The position numbers and the translations under genes are program-made. 40,573 nucleotides of DNA from Anaerostipes sp. (GTDB taxonomy: Bacteria; Bacillota; Clostridia; Lachnospirales; Lachnospiraceae): positions 1 to 40,573 of the forward strand of contig JAQWFL010000024.1 of the NCBI GenBank assembly GCA_028704435.1. The letters run 5' to 3'. A model generated the notes under the pieces. It searched no databases and had not been told where the DNA came from. It worked only from the letters and a program-made list of their open reading frames with translations. Below are positions 24,847-34,562 of this stretch, piece by piece. Each line of letters starts with the position of its first letter. Position 1 is the stretch's first letter.

Positions 24847-24866
24847 TATGTCAATATTACTCTTTA

Positions 24867-25856
24867 TTATTTACCTAATAGATGTGCAATTTGCAATTGA
24901 TAATCATCAATCTTCTTCTCAACAGCTAATCCTTCCATGATATCAACATCAGAGAATTCTCCGTTCTTGTAACGAACAATACGGTTTGTTTTTCCTTCAC
25001 ATAATAAGTCAACTGCATAAGCACCCATAATTGATGCATACACTCTATCTTTGGCTGTTGGGCTTCCACCACGCTGCATATGTCCTAAGATTGTTGCTCT
25101 TGTTTCAATTCCTGTTGCAGACTCAATTCTCTTAGCCATGCTATATGAATGTCCAACACCCTCTGCATTCACAATCATATGGTGTGTCTTACCTAATGCT
25201 CGGTTACGAAGCAAATGTTCAATAATCTGTTGTTCAACCTTTGGCATATTACCATCGTATGATTCTGGGATAAGAATATCTTCTGCTCCTGTTGCCATAC
25301 CACACCATAATGCAATATAACCAGCGTTACGTCCCATAACCTCAACGATACTACAACGTTCATGTGATGTTGATGTATCACGAATCTTGTCAATGGCTTC
25401 CATGGCTGTATTTACAGCTGTATCAAAACCAATGGTATACTCTGTACATGGAATATCTAAATCAATAGTTCCTGGGACTGCAATTGTGTTAATTCCGTTC
25501 TCAGATAGACGCTTTGCTCCTTGGAAAGATCCATCTCCACCGATAACTACAAGTCCGTCAATTCCGTGTTTCTTACAAATATCAGCACCTTGTTTTTGAC
25601 CCTCTGGAGTCTTAAACTCATTACATCTTGCTGTAAAAAGAATTGTTCCACCATGAGAAATACTATCTGCAGTATCACGTGGTGTTAAATCAACAATCTC
25701 TTCATTCAATAAACCATTATATCCTTTTTTAATTCCTTTTACTCTTAATCCTCTTTCAAGACCAATTCTAACAACCGCTCTTGTTGCCGCGTTCATAGCT
25801 GGAGCATCTCCTCCACTTGTTAAAACTCCAATTGTTTTTACTTTAGGTGTTCCCAT
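24867..25856 (-). CDS. pfkA: ATP-dependent 6-phosphofructokinase
   Basis: 329 residues. ATP-site motif TIGVLTSGGDAPAMNAATR (about 8-26), IGGDGSFQGAKRLSE with glycine after the GGD aspartate (ATP rather than PPi type), the catalytic loop GTIDLDIPCTEYTIGFDTA (about 129-147), and the substrate segment IVEVMGRNAGYIALW. It phosphorylates fructose-6-phosphate, the committed step of glycolysis. The loop has leucine in the position where E. coli PfkA has asparagine (TIDND). From memory this is common in Lachnospiraceae enzymes. It is a single-gene unit with its own promoter and terminator. Confidence 0.96.
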   Translation of the reverse strand: MGTPKVKTIGVLTSGGDAPAMNAATRAVVRIGLERGLRVKGIKKGYNGLLNEEIVDLTPRDTADSISHGGTILFTARCNEFKTPEGQKQGADICKKHGIDGLVVIGGDGSFQGAKRLSENGINTIAVPGTIDLDIPCTEYTIGFDTAVNTAMEAIDKIRDTSTSHERCSIVEVMGRNAGYIALWCGMATGAEDILIPESYDGNMPKVEQQIIEHLLRNRALGKTHHMIVNAEGVGHSYSMAKRIESATGIETRATILGHMQRGGSPTAKDRVYASIMGAYAVDLLCEGKTNRIVRYKNGEFSDVDIMEGLAVEKKIDDYQLQIAHLLGK

Positions 25857-25907
25857 ATTATGTTTTCCTCCAAATTTAGTTTACCTTTATAATTTATAGA
25901 TACCATC

Positions 25908-25936
25908 ATTCTAATGCATTCATTTCTCTTTTTCAA
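25908..25936 (-). promoter_or_regulatory. Promoter of pfkA
   Basis: Minus strand: TTGAAA (25931-25936), 17 bases, TAGAAT (25908-25913); start near 25901 and a 45-base leader. Confidence 0.7.
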
Positions 25937-25941
25937 TAGTT

Positions 25942-28900
25942 CTATATACCTATTTTCTTAATTTTAATATTTTTTTTACCAAAATTCTCTTGTAATTGAT
26001 AAATAAGGTCTTGATCAGAAGATGCTCCAAATCCATTTCCAAGTCGGTTTATTGCCTTTTCCTCCTTACAATAGATGATAACACGGTTCTTTCCACGGTG
26101 CATTTTCAATAGTTCATACAACTTATTTTGTTCTTCAAAAAATACATTTTTACTGTCAAATTGAACCCATATTTCTTGAATCATGTCGTCAAACGTGGTT
26201 ATTTGGTTGCAGATAATCTTACTTTCTTCTTCTGAAATTTGTGCAGTTCCTCGAATAAATACCTTTTGATCTGCCTGAAGTATGCTCTGGCACGCCTGAT
26301 ATTGTCTTGGAAAAACTATAACTTCTACCGTTCCTCGCATATCTTCTAATGTAATAAATGCCATATTTTCATTTCTTCTTGTTAATTTTATGGTAATATC
26401 ACTAATAATTCCGCCTATAGTACATGTCTCTCCGTCTACCACATGAGACTCCACTTCATCATCTAATAAGAAATCTACCGTAGATACTGAAGATACTTTT
26501 TCTATCATCTGGGCATCGTCCTCTAAAGGATGCCCACTGGCATAAATTCCAAGAACTTCCTTCTCAAGTAAAAGCTTTTGGTTCTTCTCATACTCCCCAA
26601 CATCAGGATAAGTAATCTCAAAATCCTTCTGCTGATCTTCTGTCATAAAGTCTAGCAGACTCATTTGTCCAGAAATTTCACTCTTTCGTTGCTTCTGAAT
26701 TCCATCTAAAACACTTGCATATACAAACATCTGCTGCTTTCTTGTATAACCAAGGCTGTCTAAAGCTCCCGATTTAATCATACTCTCCACAGTTCGTTTA
26801 TTCATTTCTTTGCTGGAAAGCCTCTCTACCAAATCAGAAAGAGACTTATAGGGACCATTTAGATTCCTCTCTTTTATAATTGCTTCAATGACTGGTTTCC
26901 CCAAGCTCTTAATTGCACTTAAACCATAGCGAATATTCCCATTATCAACAGAGAAACTTCCTTCTCCCAAGTTAATATCTGGCGGAAGCACTTTAATTCC
27001 CATCTTTCGGCATTCATATACATACGCTGCAACCTTTTCTGTGTGATCAAGCACAGAGGTCATAAGTGCAGCCATAAATTCCTTTGGATAGTAGTATTTT
27101 AAATATGCAGTTTCATAAGAAACTACCGCATAAGCTGCCGCATGAGACTTATTAAATGCATACTTGGCAAAATCCATCATCTCATCCCAGATATGGTTAG
27201 CTGTCTTTTCATCGATTCCATTATTGATGCAGCCTAAAACTCCTTCTTTTTCATTTCCATAGACAAAGTTCTGGCGTTCCTGTTTCATAACCTCGCCCTT
27301 TTTCTTGGACATAGCTCTTCGCACCAAATCACTTCGTCCTAAGGTATATCCAGCTAACTCCATAACAATCTGCATAACCTGTTCCTGGTATACAATACAT
27401 CCATAGGTTGGCGCCAAAATTTCTTCTAACTGAGAACAATCATACGCTATAGTTTCCTTGTCATTCTTTCCCTTAATATACCTTGGAATAAAATCCATTG
27501 GTCCTGGACGGTATAAGGAAATTCCCGCAATGATTTCTTCTAGACTCTCAGGTTTTAATTCCTTCATGAAACTTTTCATTCCAGAACTTTCAAGCTGAAA
27601 CACACCTTCTGTCTTTCCCTCTCCAATCATATGAAATACCTTTGTATCATTCATAGGAATTGTCTCTATATCCAATGGTTTCTCTAATCTTTTGTTTATA
27701 AGATTTACGGCATCTTGAATTACGGTCAATGTTCGAAGTCCTAAAAAGTCCATCTTAAGTAGTCCAAGTTCTTCGATGGTTGTCATAGTAAACTGTGTGG
27801 TGACAGCATCCTCTGATCCCTTTGCAAGGGGTACAAATTCATCAATTGCCTCTTTACCAATTACAACTCCTGCTGCATGCATAGAAGAATGTCTCGGAAG
27901 TCCTTCCAACCTCATGGACATATCAAGAAGATACTTGCTTTCCTCATCTTCCTCATATATTTTCTTTAAATCAGAACTTATCTTTAATGCATGTTTTAAT
28001 GTAATATTTAATTCATTTGGTACCATCTTAGCAATAGAATCCACCTTTGCATAAGGTATATCCAGTGCACGTCCCACATCTCTAATTACCATTCTAGCGG
28101 ACATGGTTCCAAAGGTGATAATCTGTACTACTTGCTCCTTACCATATTTTTCTACTACATAGTCAATCACTTCCTGTCGTCTTTCATAACAAAAATCGAT
28201 ATCAATATCGGGCATAGACACACGTTCTGGATTTAAGAAACGCTCAAACAAAAGCTGATATTGAATGGGATCAATGTTAGTAATCTCAAGGCAATACGAT
28301 ACAATACTTCCTGCGGCGGAACCCCGACCTGGTCCAACTGCAATCCCCTGTTCTTTGGCATAACGAATAAAATCCCACACAATCAAGAAATAATCTACAT
28401 ATCCCATATGTTCAATGGTAGACAATTCAAATTCTAAGCGTTCTCTTAAGTTTTGGGTTACAGAATCATATCTTCGGTTGATACCTTCTTCACATAACTT
28501 TCTCAGATAAGTAACTGATGTAAATCCTTCTGGCACATCAAACTTTGGTACCTTTTGCTCTCCAAATACAATGTCAACTTCACATCTTTGTGCAATCTTA
28601 TGTGTGTTTTCTATCGCTTCACTTGCATAAGGGAAAAGACGTTCCATCTCTTTGGCTGACTTTAAGTAGTATTGCCCGCCCTCATACCTCATTCGTTCTT
28701 CATCGGCGACCTTTTTCCCTGTCTGAATACACAATAAAATATCATGGGCCTCTGCATCCTCTGCATAAGTATAATGGACATCATTGGTTGCCACCATATC
28801 AATTCCAGTTTCTTTGGAAAGTTTTACAATGGCAGAATTCACCTTCATCTGCTCTGAAATCCCATGATCTTGAAGTTCTAAAAAGAAATTGTCCTTTCCA

Positions 28901-29397
28901 AATAACTTTTCAAAATTCAATGCCGTTTCTTTTGCTTTTTCATAGTCATCTTCCAAAATATAACTTGGAATCTCTCCTGCCAAGCAGGCACTTAATGCTA
29001 TAATTCCTTCTTTATACTTTTCTAACACTTCATAATCCACACGTGGACGATAATAAAATCCCTCCGTAAATCCTCGGGATACAATCTTCATTAAATTGTG
29101 ATAGCCAGTATTATTCTCCGCTAATAAAACAAGGTGATAATACCTGCTCTCTCCCTGCCGCGTTTCTTTGACAAACCTAGACTCTGTTGTGACATAAACC
29201 TCACATCCAATAATTGGCTTAATTCCTTCAGCCTTTGCTGCTTTATAAAAATCGATAACACCATACATAACCCCATGGTCAGTAATCGCAAGACTATCCA
29301 TTCCAAGCTCTTTTGCCTGATGCACAATCTCTTTGATTTTGCTGGATCCATCTAGCAAACTATATTCTGTATGCACGTGTAAATGCGTAAATTCCAT
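25942..29397 (-). CDS. dnaE: DNA polymerase III alpha subunit, DnaE type
   Basis: 1151 residues from ATG 29397 (MEFTHLHVHTEYSLLDGSSK), with GGGGG five bases upstream. The frame extends 15 codons further without a good ribosome binding site. The order of domains is an N-terminal PHP domain with HLHVHTEYS and AITDHGVMYG, the polymerase core with GPGRGSAAGSIVSYCL and the catalytic PDIDIDFCYERR (about 390-400), then helix-hairpin-helix and a C-terminal OB fold (FITLEDMRGTVEVIVFPRQY). It is the DnaE1-like form, without the inserted exonuclease of PolC. In Clostridia it extends primers beside PolC or acts as replicase. Separated from the divergent murF by about 110 bases. Confidence 0.96.
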   Translation of the reverse strand: MEFTHLHVHTEYSLLDGSSKIKEIVHQAKELGMDSLAITDHGVMYGVIDFYKAAKAEGIKPIIGCEVYVTTESRFVKETRQGESRYYHLVLLAENNTGYHNLMKIVSRGFTEGFYYRPRVDYEVLEKYKEGIIALSACLAGEIPSYILEDDYEKAKETALNFEKLFGKDNFFLELQDHGISEQMKVNSAIVKLSKETGIDMVATNDVHYTYAEDAEAHDILLCIQTGKKVADEERMRYEGGQYYLKSAKEMERLFPYASEAIENTHKIAQRCEVDIVFGEQKVPKFDVPEGFTSVTYLRKLCEEGINRRYDSVTQNLRERLEFELSTIEHMGYVDYFLIVWDFIRYAKEQGIAVGPGRGSAAGSIVSYCLEITNIDPIQYQLLFERFLNPERVSMPDIDIDFCYERRQEVIDYVVEKYGKEQVVQIITFGTMSARMVIRDVGRALDIPYAKVDSIAKMVPNELNITLKHALKISSDLKKIYEEDEESKYLLDMSMRLEGLPRHSSMHAAGVVIGKEAIDEFVPLAKGSEDAVTTQFTMTTIEELGLLKMDFLGLRTLTVIQDAVNLINKRLEKPLDIETIPMNDTKVFHMIGEGKTEGVFQLESSGMKSFMKELKPESLEEIIAGISLYRPGPMDFIPRYIKGKNDKETIAYDCSQLEEILAPTYGCIVYQEQVMQIVMELAGYTLGRSDLVRRAMSKKKGEVMKQERQNFVYGNEKEGVLGCINNGIDEKTANHIWDEMMDFAKYAFNKSHAAAYAVVSYETAYLKYYYPKEFMAALMTSVLDHTEKVAAYVYECRKMGIKVLPPDINLGEGSFSVDNGNIRYGLSAIKSLGKPVIEAIIKERNLNGPYKSLSDLVERLSSKEMNKRTVESMIKSGALDSLGYTRKQQMFVYASVLDGIQKQRKSEISGQMSLLDFMTEDQQKDFEITYPDVGEYEKNQKLLLEKEVLGIYASGHPLEDDAQMIEKVSSVSTVDFLLDDEVESHVVDGETCTIGGIISDITIKLTRRNENMAFITLEDMRGTVEVIVFPRQYQACQSILQADQKVFIRGTAQISEEESKIICNQITTFDDMIQEIWVQFDSKNVFFEEQNKLYELLKMHRGKNRVIIYCKEEKAINRLGNGFGASSDQDLIYQLQENFGKKNIKIKKIGI

Positions 29398-29416
29398 AAG
29401 ACCCCCATAATCACAA

Positions 29417-29445
29417 TTGATTTTATCTTCTAAATATAGCATAAT
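29417..29445 (+). promoter_or_regulatory. Promoter of murF
   Basis: Plus strand: TTGATT (29417-29422), 17 bases, CATAAT (29440-29445). It lies between divergently transcribed dnaE and murF. Confidence 0.65.
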
Positions 29446-29505
29446 AGTACCATATTTTAAGATATTAATAAACCTAATTTATACGCAAAAGAATTGAGGA
29501 AGAAC

Positions 29506-30858
29506 ATGGAAAATATAACAGTACAGGACATTCTAACCGCAACCGGAGGAACTCTTCTATGTGGTAATCCAAAGACTATCATTGATGGAATTAGTACAAA
29601 TTCAAAGGAACTTGGAGCAAACACACTTTTTGTTCCCCTTCTTGGTGAAAAAGTTGATGCACATAAATTTATTAAAAATGCAATGGAAACTGCTGCTGCC
29701 ACGCTAACAAGTGAACATAACTGTGCCAACTCAGACAAGGCATATATTAAAGTTCCTGATACATTAAAAGCAATGCAGAATCTTGCAACATACTATCGAA
29801 ACCGCATGAATCTGCCTATTATCGGTGTCACCGGAAGTGTTGGAAAAACAACAACCCGCGAGATGATTGCCCACGTATTAAAGGGAAAATATAAGGTATT
29901 TGAAACTCGTGGCAATCAAAATAGTCAGGTTGGTGTTCCTCTTACTTTAGATGATTTAACATCTCAGGATGAAATTGGAGTCTTAGAAATGGGTATGAGT
30001 GAACTAGGGCAGATTACAACACTTGGAGAAATCATCCGCCCTAATATTGGTGTTGTAACAAATGTTGGTGTTTCCCATATTGAGATGATGGGAACAAGGG
30101 ATGCCATTTGCAAAGAAAAATTAGACATCCAAAATAACCTGCCTAAAGACGGACTTCTTTTCTTAAATGGTGACAATGATATGATTCGCAAACACTTAGA
30201 TTATGTAAAAATTCCATATGAATTCTATGGATTTTCAGAAGATTGCAATTATCGTGCTGAGAACCTTTCCGTGGAAAACTCTTCGACACATTTTACATTT
30301 ACCTATAAAGACATAAAAGAATCTGTAACTCTTGGAGTATTAGGTGAACATAACGTATCCAATGCATTAGTTGCCATTGCCATTGGTTTGCATTTCCATG
30401 TTCCAATGGAAATCATTAAAAAACAATTGTCCACATTTTCAGGGCAGCGTCAAAATATTTTCCACAAAAATGGTTACACCGTGGTGGATGATGCCTACAA
30501 CGCAAGTCCTGATTCCATGAAGGCAAGTCTTAAAATTTTGTCTGAACTTAATAACACTGGTCACAAGATTGCCGTTCTATCTGATATGTTAGAATTAGGT
30601 CCTGATTCTCCACTTTATCATCGAGAAGTTGGAGAATTTCTAGCGACAACAAAAATAACAGATTTATTGACCACCGGGGTCTTATCAAATGAATATATAC
30701 AAGCAGTAAAGAAATTAAAACCTTCTATTCTTACAAAACATTTTGATTCTAACAAGGAACTTATCTCTTATCTTAAAGAGAATTTAGAAGCGAATGATGC
30801 CCTTTTAATCAAAGGCTCTAATGGAATGAATTTAAAAGAAGTTTCTCAGGCTTTATAA
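29506..30858 (+). CDS. murF: UDP-N-acetylmuramoyl-tripeptide--D-alanyl-D-alanine ligase
   Basis: 450 residues from ATG 29506 (MENITVQDIL), with GAGGAAG immediately upstream; the TTG four codons earlier overlaps that site. The N-terminal domain binds UDP-MurNAc-tripeptide, the central ATPase domain has GVTGSVGKTTTREMIAHVL and the Mur-type EMGMSELGQI and NVGVSHIEMMGT, and the C-terminal domain contains DDAYNASPDSMKASL. It adds the D-Ala-D-Ala dipeptide, completing the UDP-muramoyl-pentapeptide in the cytoplasm. It is the only protein gene on the plus strand in the window and stands alone between a promoter and a bidirectional terminator. Confidence 0.95.
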   Translation: MENITVQDILTATGGTLLCGNPKTIIDGISTNSKELGANTLFVPLLGEKVDAHKFIKNAMETAAATLTSEHNCANSDKAYIKVPDTLKAMQNLATYYRNRMNLPIIGVTGSVGKTTTREMIAHVLKGKYKVFETRGNQNSQVGVPLTLDDLTSQDEIGVLEMGMSELGQITTLGEIIRPNIGVVTNVGVSHIEMMGTRDAICKEKLDIQNNLPKDGLLFLNGDNDMIRKHLDYVKIPYEFYGFSEDCNYRAENLSVENSSTHFTFTYKDIKESVTLGVLGEHNVSNALVAIAIGLHFHVPMEIIKKQLSTFSGQRQNIFHKNGYTVVDDAYNASPDSMKASLKILSELNNTGHKIAVLSDMLELGPDSPLYHREVGEFLATTKITDLLTTGVLSNEYIQAVKKLKPSILTKHFDSNKELISYLKENLEANDALLIKGSNGMNLKEVSQAL

Positions 30859-30903
30859 CCAAAAAACAGACGAAATTGTGATTCGTCTGTTTTTTTTGGT
30901 TAT
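30857..30903. terminator. Bidirectional terminator between murF and the cysteine protease gene
   Basis: AACCAAAAAACAGACGAA pairs with TTCGTCTG followed by eight T residues and GGTT. The A-run and T-run make it functional in both directions for the convergent genes. Confidence 0.9.
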
Positions 30904-33059
30904 TTTGTCTTTTTCTTTTTTATCTTACTGTAATCACTGTAAACGTTGGTTCCCAAAGATTTCTTATAACTTCGAACTCGAATATAATATGTCTTTTTTC
31001 GTTTCAATTTTGTGATAGTTTTTGTCAAGGTTGACCGGCTACGCACTTTATAACTTTTCTTTCCTTTTGTAAATGACTTGTTTGTAGCAATATCAATGCG
31101 ATATCCTGTGGCCTTACTTACCTTTTTCCATTTCACTTTTAATGTTTTCCTGCTAGGAGAAGACACAGATTTTAAAGTTGTCTTCTTTGGTGCAACAAGA
31201 ACATTGAGTTTCTTCGTTACCGCTGGATATTCCTTATTCCCTGATACCCTTACAGAGATAACTGCCTTTCCTACCCCTTTAATCTTAACCGTGCCTTTGG
31301 ATGTTACTGTTGCAACTGACTTATTATTAGAAGAATAAGACAGACTTCCAATTCCTGAGGTTCTCTTGGCTTTTACATTAAAAGGCTTTTGGCCATATCT
31401 TTTCTTATATGTACTTGCTGAAGTTGAAATCGTCTGATTTCTTGTATTTGTATATACTTTCATAAGGGCATTTCCTGCTTTTGCACTGCCTGTAAAATAT
31501 ACACCTCCTGAATTCTTCCATCCACTTGAATTTAAACTTCCAAGATCATAATAACTCTGCCCTGAAGAATAGGAAATTTCAGAACCCATGGATCCCCATG
31601 CTGCCTGCATTTCAAATGGCAACAAATAATATGTTTTAGATCCTGATGTGTAATATGTAGTAAATACAACAGAGTATCTTGTTCCTTTTGGCAATGCAAA
31701 GTAACTAGATCCTAAATCTAAGGTATGATATCCTGCATTGGTTAAGGTAAATGTGTGACTATATTTTTTTGTTCCTGACATTGGTTTTTTAGCAGTCACT
31801 CCTGTATAAATACGAACAGATACTTTTGTATTTGCAGCCGGAGTATAAGTTCCTATCCCTCGAATCGTCTCATTTCCCCTTGCTGTATATATATTTGCAG
31901 CATTAATTCGTGAGGTTCCCACATATAAACCATCGCCCATACCAACTCCATCATACTGATATATATTTCCATAGGTATGGCTGCTTCCAGTTGCTTTATA
32001 TGTTGTATTCTCTGCTACATATCCTGTTGGCTCAGAAAATGTTCTATCTTCATAAGACAAATAAAAATATCCATTTCCAGGCGTTCCTGTTCCATAGCTA
32101 TTCTTCACAATCCATGCCCCATTGCTTGATGGCTTTGTTCTAAAATTGTCTTTAGAATAATTATCATCCCATCCAACAATAGTTACTTCATGATTTGGTT
32201 CAGCACTATTGTTATTACAAAAATAAGATTCTGTTTTTGCCACGGTATTCACTGTATTATACCCGCCAGTCTGCTTCCCAAGATTGTTATCTGAATAAAT
32301 TCCTACACTCACTGCACCTTTGCTGTAGATATAATCTTTAATACTTCCAACAGCTGCTGTACTTCTCTTTGTCCACGTTCCACTGCTATTATAAGTATTT
32401 ACCTCTGGCAGATATACTGCATCCTTTAAACCAATGGCAGAAGATGTCTGTAAACTTGTTGAAAGACTCCCCATGGAAGTAATGTTGTATTTTGCTTTGG
32501 ATTCATCTACAGCTCCATATCTCCTTGCCAATGCAGCAACTGCAATGGTTCGGTTTCCACCAGAATTATAAGCACCATATCCATTTGCTACATAATGATC
32601 CTTCCCTGCATATTTACTCACTGAATAGCTGTTGGATCCATGGAATGCAAACCATGCCAAATGTCGTTCTGATAAATCAACACTTGTACTTGCATGCCCT
32701 GTGGATATTAAATTTGATTCTAATGATGCCATAGCACCAAATGCCCAGCAGGCTCCATAAATGCCCTGATCCTTTACAGATGTGCTTTTCCCTTCTGTCA
32801 CAAGGGTGTACTGACTAGGAAGAGCCGCCGCCCTTTTTAAAATGCTTGAAGAAGAAGCTGATTGTAGAATTTCTGGTGTATTTAAAACATATGTTTTCTT
32901 ATCCCCATTGACCTCCCAATGACCCAATGCCTGTACATTATCCACAACAGGTTTTACCGTTGCCCCAAGAGTTCTTTGTCCACCAAAGCTACATCCTAGC
33001 CCTACAGCAAATGCTCCTGTTAATACATACTGAATCCACTTTCTTTTTACTATTCTCAT
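30900..33059 (-). CDS. Secreted papain-like (C1A) cysteine protease with lectin-like, Ig-like and Fn3-like domains
   Basis: 719 residues. A signal peptide (about 1-33) is followed by a C1A peptidase domain with the oxyanion Gln and catalytic Cys in KDQGIYGACWAFGAMASLES (about 97-116), the His in NHEVTIVGWDDN and the Asn in AWIVKNSYG. A lectin-like beta domain follows (about 365-485, from NIYQYDGVGMGDGLYV). Then comes an Ig-like Big_2-type repeat (about 545-625) and a lysine-rich fibronectin-III-like domain (about 630-719) with KVSKATGYRIDIATNKSF. No LPxTG motif is present, so it is probably retained through the very basic C-terminus or released. Proteases of this layout in gut Firmicutes are thought to act on extracellular or host proteins. 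Confidence 0.88.
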   Translation of the reverse strand: MRIVKRKWIQYVLTGAFAVGLGCSFGGQRTLGATVKPVVDNVQALGHWEVNGDKKTYVLNTPEILQSASSSSILKRAAALPSQYTLVTEGKSTSVKDQGIYGACWAFGAMASLESNLISTGHASTSVDLSERHLAWFAFHGSNSYSVSKYAGKDHYVANGYGAYNSGGNRTIAVAALARRYGAVDESKAKYNITSMGSLSTSLQTSSAIGLKDAVYLPEVNTYNSSGTWTKRSTAAVGSIKDYIYSKGAVSVGIYSDNNLGKQTGGYNTVNTVAKTESYFCNNNSAEPNHEVTIVGWDDNYSKDNFRTKPSSNGAWIVKNSYGTGTPGNGYFYLSYEDRTFSEPTGYVAENTTYKATGSSHTYGNIYQYDGVGMGDGLYVGTSRINAANIYTARGNETIRGIGTYTPAANTKVSVRIYTGVTAKKPMSGTKKYSHTFTLTNAGYHTLDLGSSYFALPKGTRYSVVFTTYYTSGSKTYYLLPFEMQAAWGSMGSEISYSSGQSYYDLGSLNSSGWKNSGGVYFTGSAKAGNALMKVYTNTRNQTISTSASTYKKRYGQKPFNVKAKRTSGIGSLSYSSNNKSVATVTSKGTVKIKGVGKAVISVRVSGNKEYPAVTKKLNVLVAPKKTTLKSVSSPSRKTLKVKWKKVSKATGYRIDIATNKSFTKGKKSYKVRSRSTLTKTITKLKRKKTYYIRVRSYKKSLGTNVYSDYSKIKKKKTK

Positions 33060-33119
33060 ATAATCTGATCCTTTCTTAACTTATGATGCTGTGAGTTCTC
33101 CCATGCTTTCATCAAATCT

Positions 33120-34202
33120 TTATTTCATCTTTACGTAAAGTGTAACTAGTTTTTTTATGGTATCAACTAAATGATTTCTCGTGTCCGTATCCATATCTTT
33201 CACCGTCATACCAAGAGCAATCAAATCTTTCATAGAGAATTTTGATACCATTGCCAGTCCTTCATTGGCACCTAACAATTCATATAAAATAGTTGCAAAT
33301 CTTTTTCTTTCACTTATGGTCATATTCTGAATCCATTGATATAAAACTATATCCATATGCTTAGATTTATTTGACACGTGCTGGGTATAGATAAAGTCTC
33401 CATTCTCCACAATCCAAGAGTATGGATTGTGCTGCATAATTCCACCACTTTCTACACTTTTGACAACATAATATCTACCCTGGCTCTCTAAAAGCATACC
33501 AATTAGAGATGATTCTGGAACTGTCTTATGAATTCTATCCTCAATTCTTTGATACTTTGAGGAAGCAAAAAATCCTTTTGAAAATCCAGGTCCATCATGA
33601 TTATAAATTGCAATGATTCGACTTTGAATCCTTGGATGACACATAGACCCTGCGTACACAGCTAAATTTCCACCTTTGGAATGTCCTCCTAGAATCAACC
33701 GTCTTCTTGTCCACTTTGCAACCACATTCAAATATCGAAGTGCCTCTCTTTGTGCTGGAATAGTTTTCATAAATGCCATATTAAAATCTTCTTTCCATCC
33801 CACAGCTGTGGCATCTGTCCCTCGAAATGCAACATATGCTACTTGCTTTGTTATTAGAAATACAACAGCCGAGAACTGCTGCTCTTTTTCAATACTTACA
33901 TCATCAACAAAAAACTTCAATGGAATATCACGAAATCTAGGGCTACTTGCAAGTGCAGTTATTAATCTTTCGTTCCAGTTTTGATCTCGAACCTGATGAA
34001 ACATTCGGTGGAAATATTCTCTCAAAAATAAATCCTTTATCTTGATTCCTTTTGTAAAAAAAGATAATCCAGGCACAATCCCATCCATTTTAAAATAAGC
34101 CACCTGTGATAGAATTAGGCTATCCACAACACAGAATTCCTTTTCCTCAAAAGTCTGTGGTGTACTCTGAATGTAATTAATAATGTTCTTATATTTCTTC
34201 AT
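33120..34202 (-). CDS. Mbeg1/DUF2974-like alpha/beta hydrolase
   Basis: 360 residues, no signal peptide. A lipase-like alpha/beta core is shown by VAYVAFRGTDATAVGWKEDFNMAF (about 128-151), then the nucleophile elbow LILGGHSKGGNLAVYAG (GHSKG, serine at about residue 174), and NHDGPGFS for the acid region. This is the DUF2974 (Mbeg1-like) family common in Lachnospiraceae and Clostridium. The substrate is unknown. It is transcribed toward the secreted protease gene but separated by about 60 bases, so read-through is possible. A TATAAT (minus strand, 34237-34242) lies 35 bases upstream with a weak -35. Confidence 0.85.
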   Translation of the reverse strand: MKKYKNIINYIQSTPQTFEEKEFCVVDSLILSQVAYFKMDGIVPGLSFFTKGIKIKDLFLREYFHRMFHQVRDQNWNERLITALASSPRFRDIPLKFFVDDVSIEKEQQFSAVVFLITKQVAYVAFRGTDATAVGWKEDFNMAFMKTIPAQREALRYLNVVAKWTRRRLILGGHSKGGNLAVYAGSMCHPRIQSRIIAIYNHDGPGFSKGFFASSKYQRIEDRIHKTVPESSLIGMLLESQGRYYVVKSVESGGIMQHNPYSWIVENGDFIYTQHVSNKSKHMDIVLYQWIQNMTISERKRFATILYELLGANEGLAMVSKFSMKDLIALGMTVKDMDTDTRNHLVDTIKKLVTLYVKMK

Positions 34203-34279
34203 CCCATATATCCCAGCTTTCTTATTTCTTTCTTTTATTATAACAGATTATCTTGTGAACTATAAAAGAAAATAATTAC

Positions 34280-34308
34280 TTGCTTTTTTATATTAAAAAT
34301 TGTAAACT
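34280..34308 (+). promoter_or_regulatory. Probable promoter of the tRNA-Thr gene
   Basis: TTGCTT (34280-34285), 17 bases, TAAACT (34303-34308), placing the start about 10 bases before the tRNA. Confidence 0.5.
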
Positions 34309-34325
34309 ATATACGTTGCTAATTT

Positions 34326-34398
34326 GCTGAAATAGCTCAGTTGGTAGAGCACTTCACTCGTAATGAAGGGGTCGCCGGTTCAAATCCGGTTTTCAGCT
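34326..34398 (+). tRNA. tRNA-Thr (anticodon CGT)
   Basis: 73 bases forming a full cloverleaf. The acceptor stem is GCTGAAA with TTTCAGC, the D arm GCTC/GAGC, the anticodon stem CTTCA/TGAAG with loop CTCGTAA (anticodon CGT, reading ACG), and the T arm CCGG-TTCAAAT-CCGG. CCA is not encoded. It stands alone on the plus strand between a promoter and a terminator. Confidence 0.97.
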
Positions 34399-34430
34399 TT
34401 TTTAAAATGGCATAAATACAAGGTTTATCA

Positions 34431-34469
34431 AGACAATCATCGACTTTATGTTGAGTGATTGTCTTTTTT
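34431..34469 (+). terminator. Terminator downstream of tRNA-Thr
   Basis: AGACAATCA (34431-34439) pairs with TGATTGTCT (34456-34464), with a partly paired loop, followed by six T residues. Confidence 0.85.
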
Positions 34470-34510
34470 CTTCTAAGTTTCTTCTGTATTTATAGTCATT
34501 TTCGTTATAC

Positions 34511-34550
34511 AAAAAAAAGGTACTTTACTATATCCCTATAGTAAAATACC
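34511..34550 (-). terminator. Terminator of the uvrC-hprK-murB-rapZ-whiA-HPr operon
   Basis: A 14-base-pair stem (34519-34532 with 34537-34550, one G-U) with loop TCCC, followed on the minus strand by eight T residues (34511-34518). It lies 13 bases after the HPr-like gene's stop. Confidence 0.9.
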
Positions 34551-34562
34551 TTTTGCCTTTTC

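Noticed and set aside
24688-24866. c-di-AMP (ydaO) riboswitch upstream of ktrB
   Set aside because: The leader is too short and lacks the conserved ydaO segments; only a simple G+C-rich hairpin is seen.
28545-29003. A 152-codon plus-strand frame
   Set aside because: Antisense to the PHP and polymerase regions of dnaE; rich in His, Leu and Ser as expected from a shadow frame.
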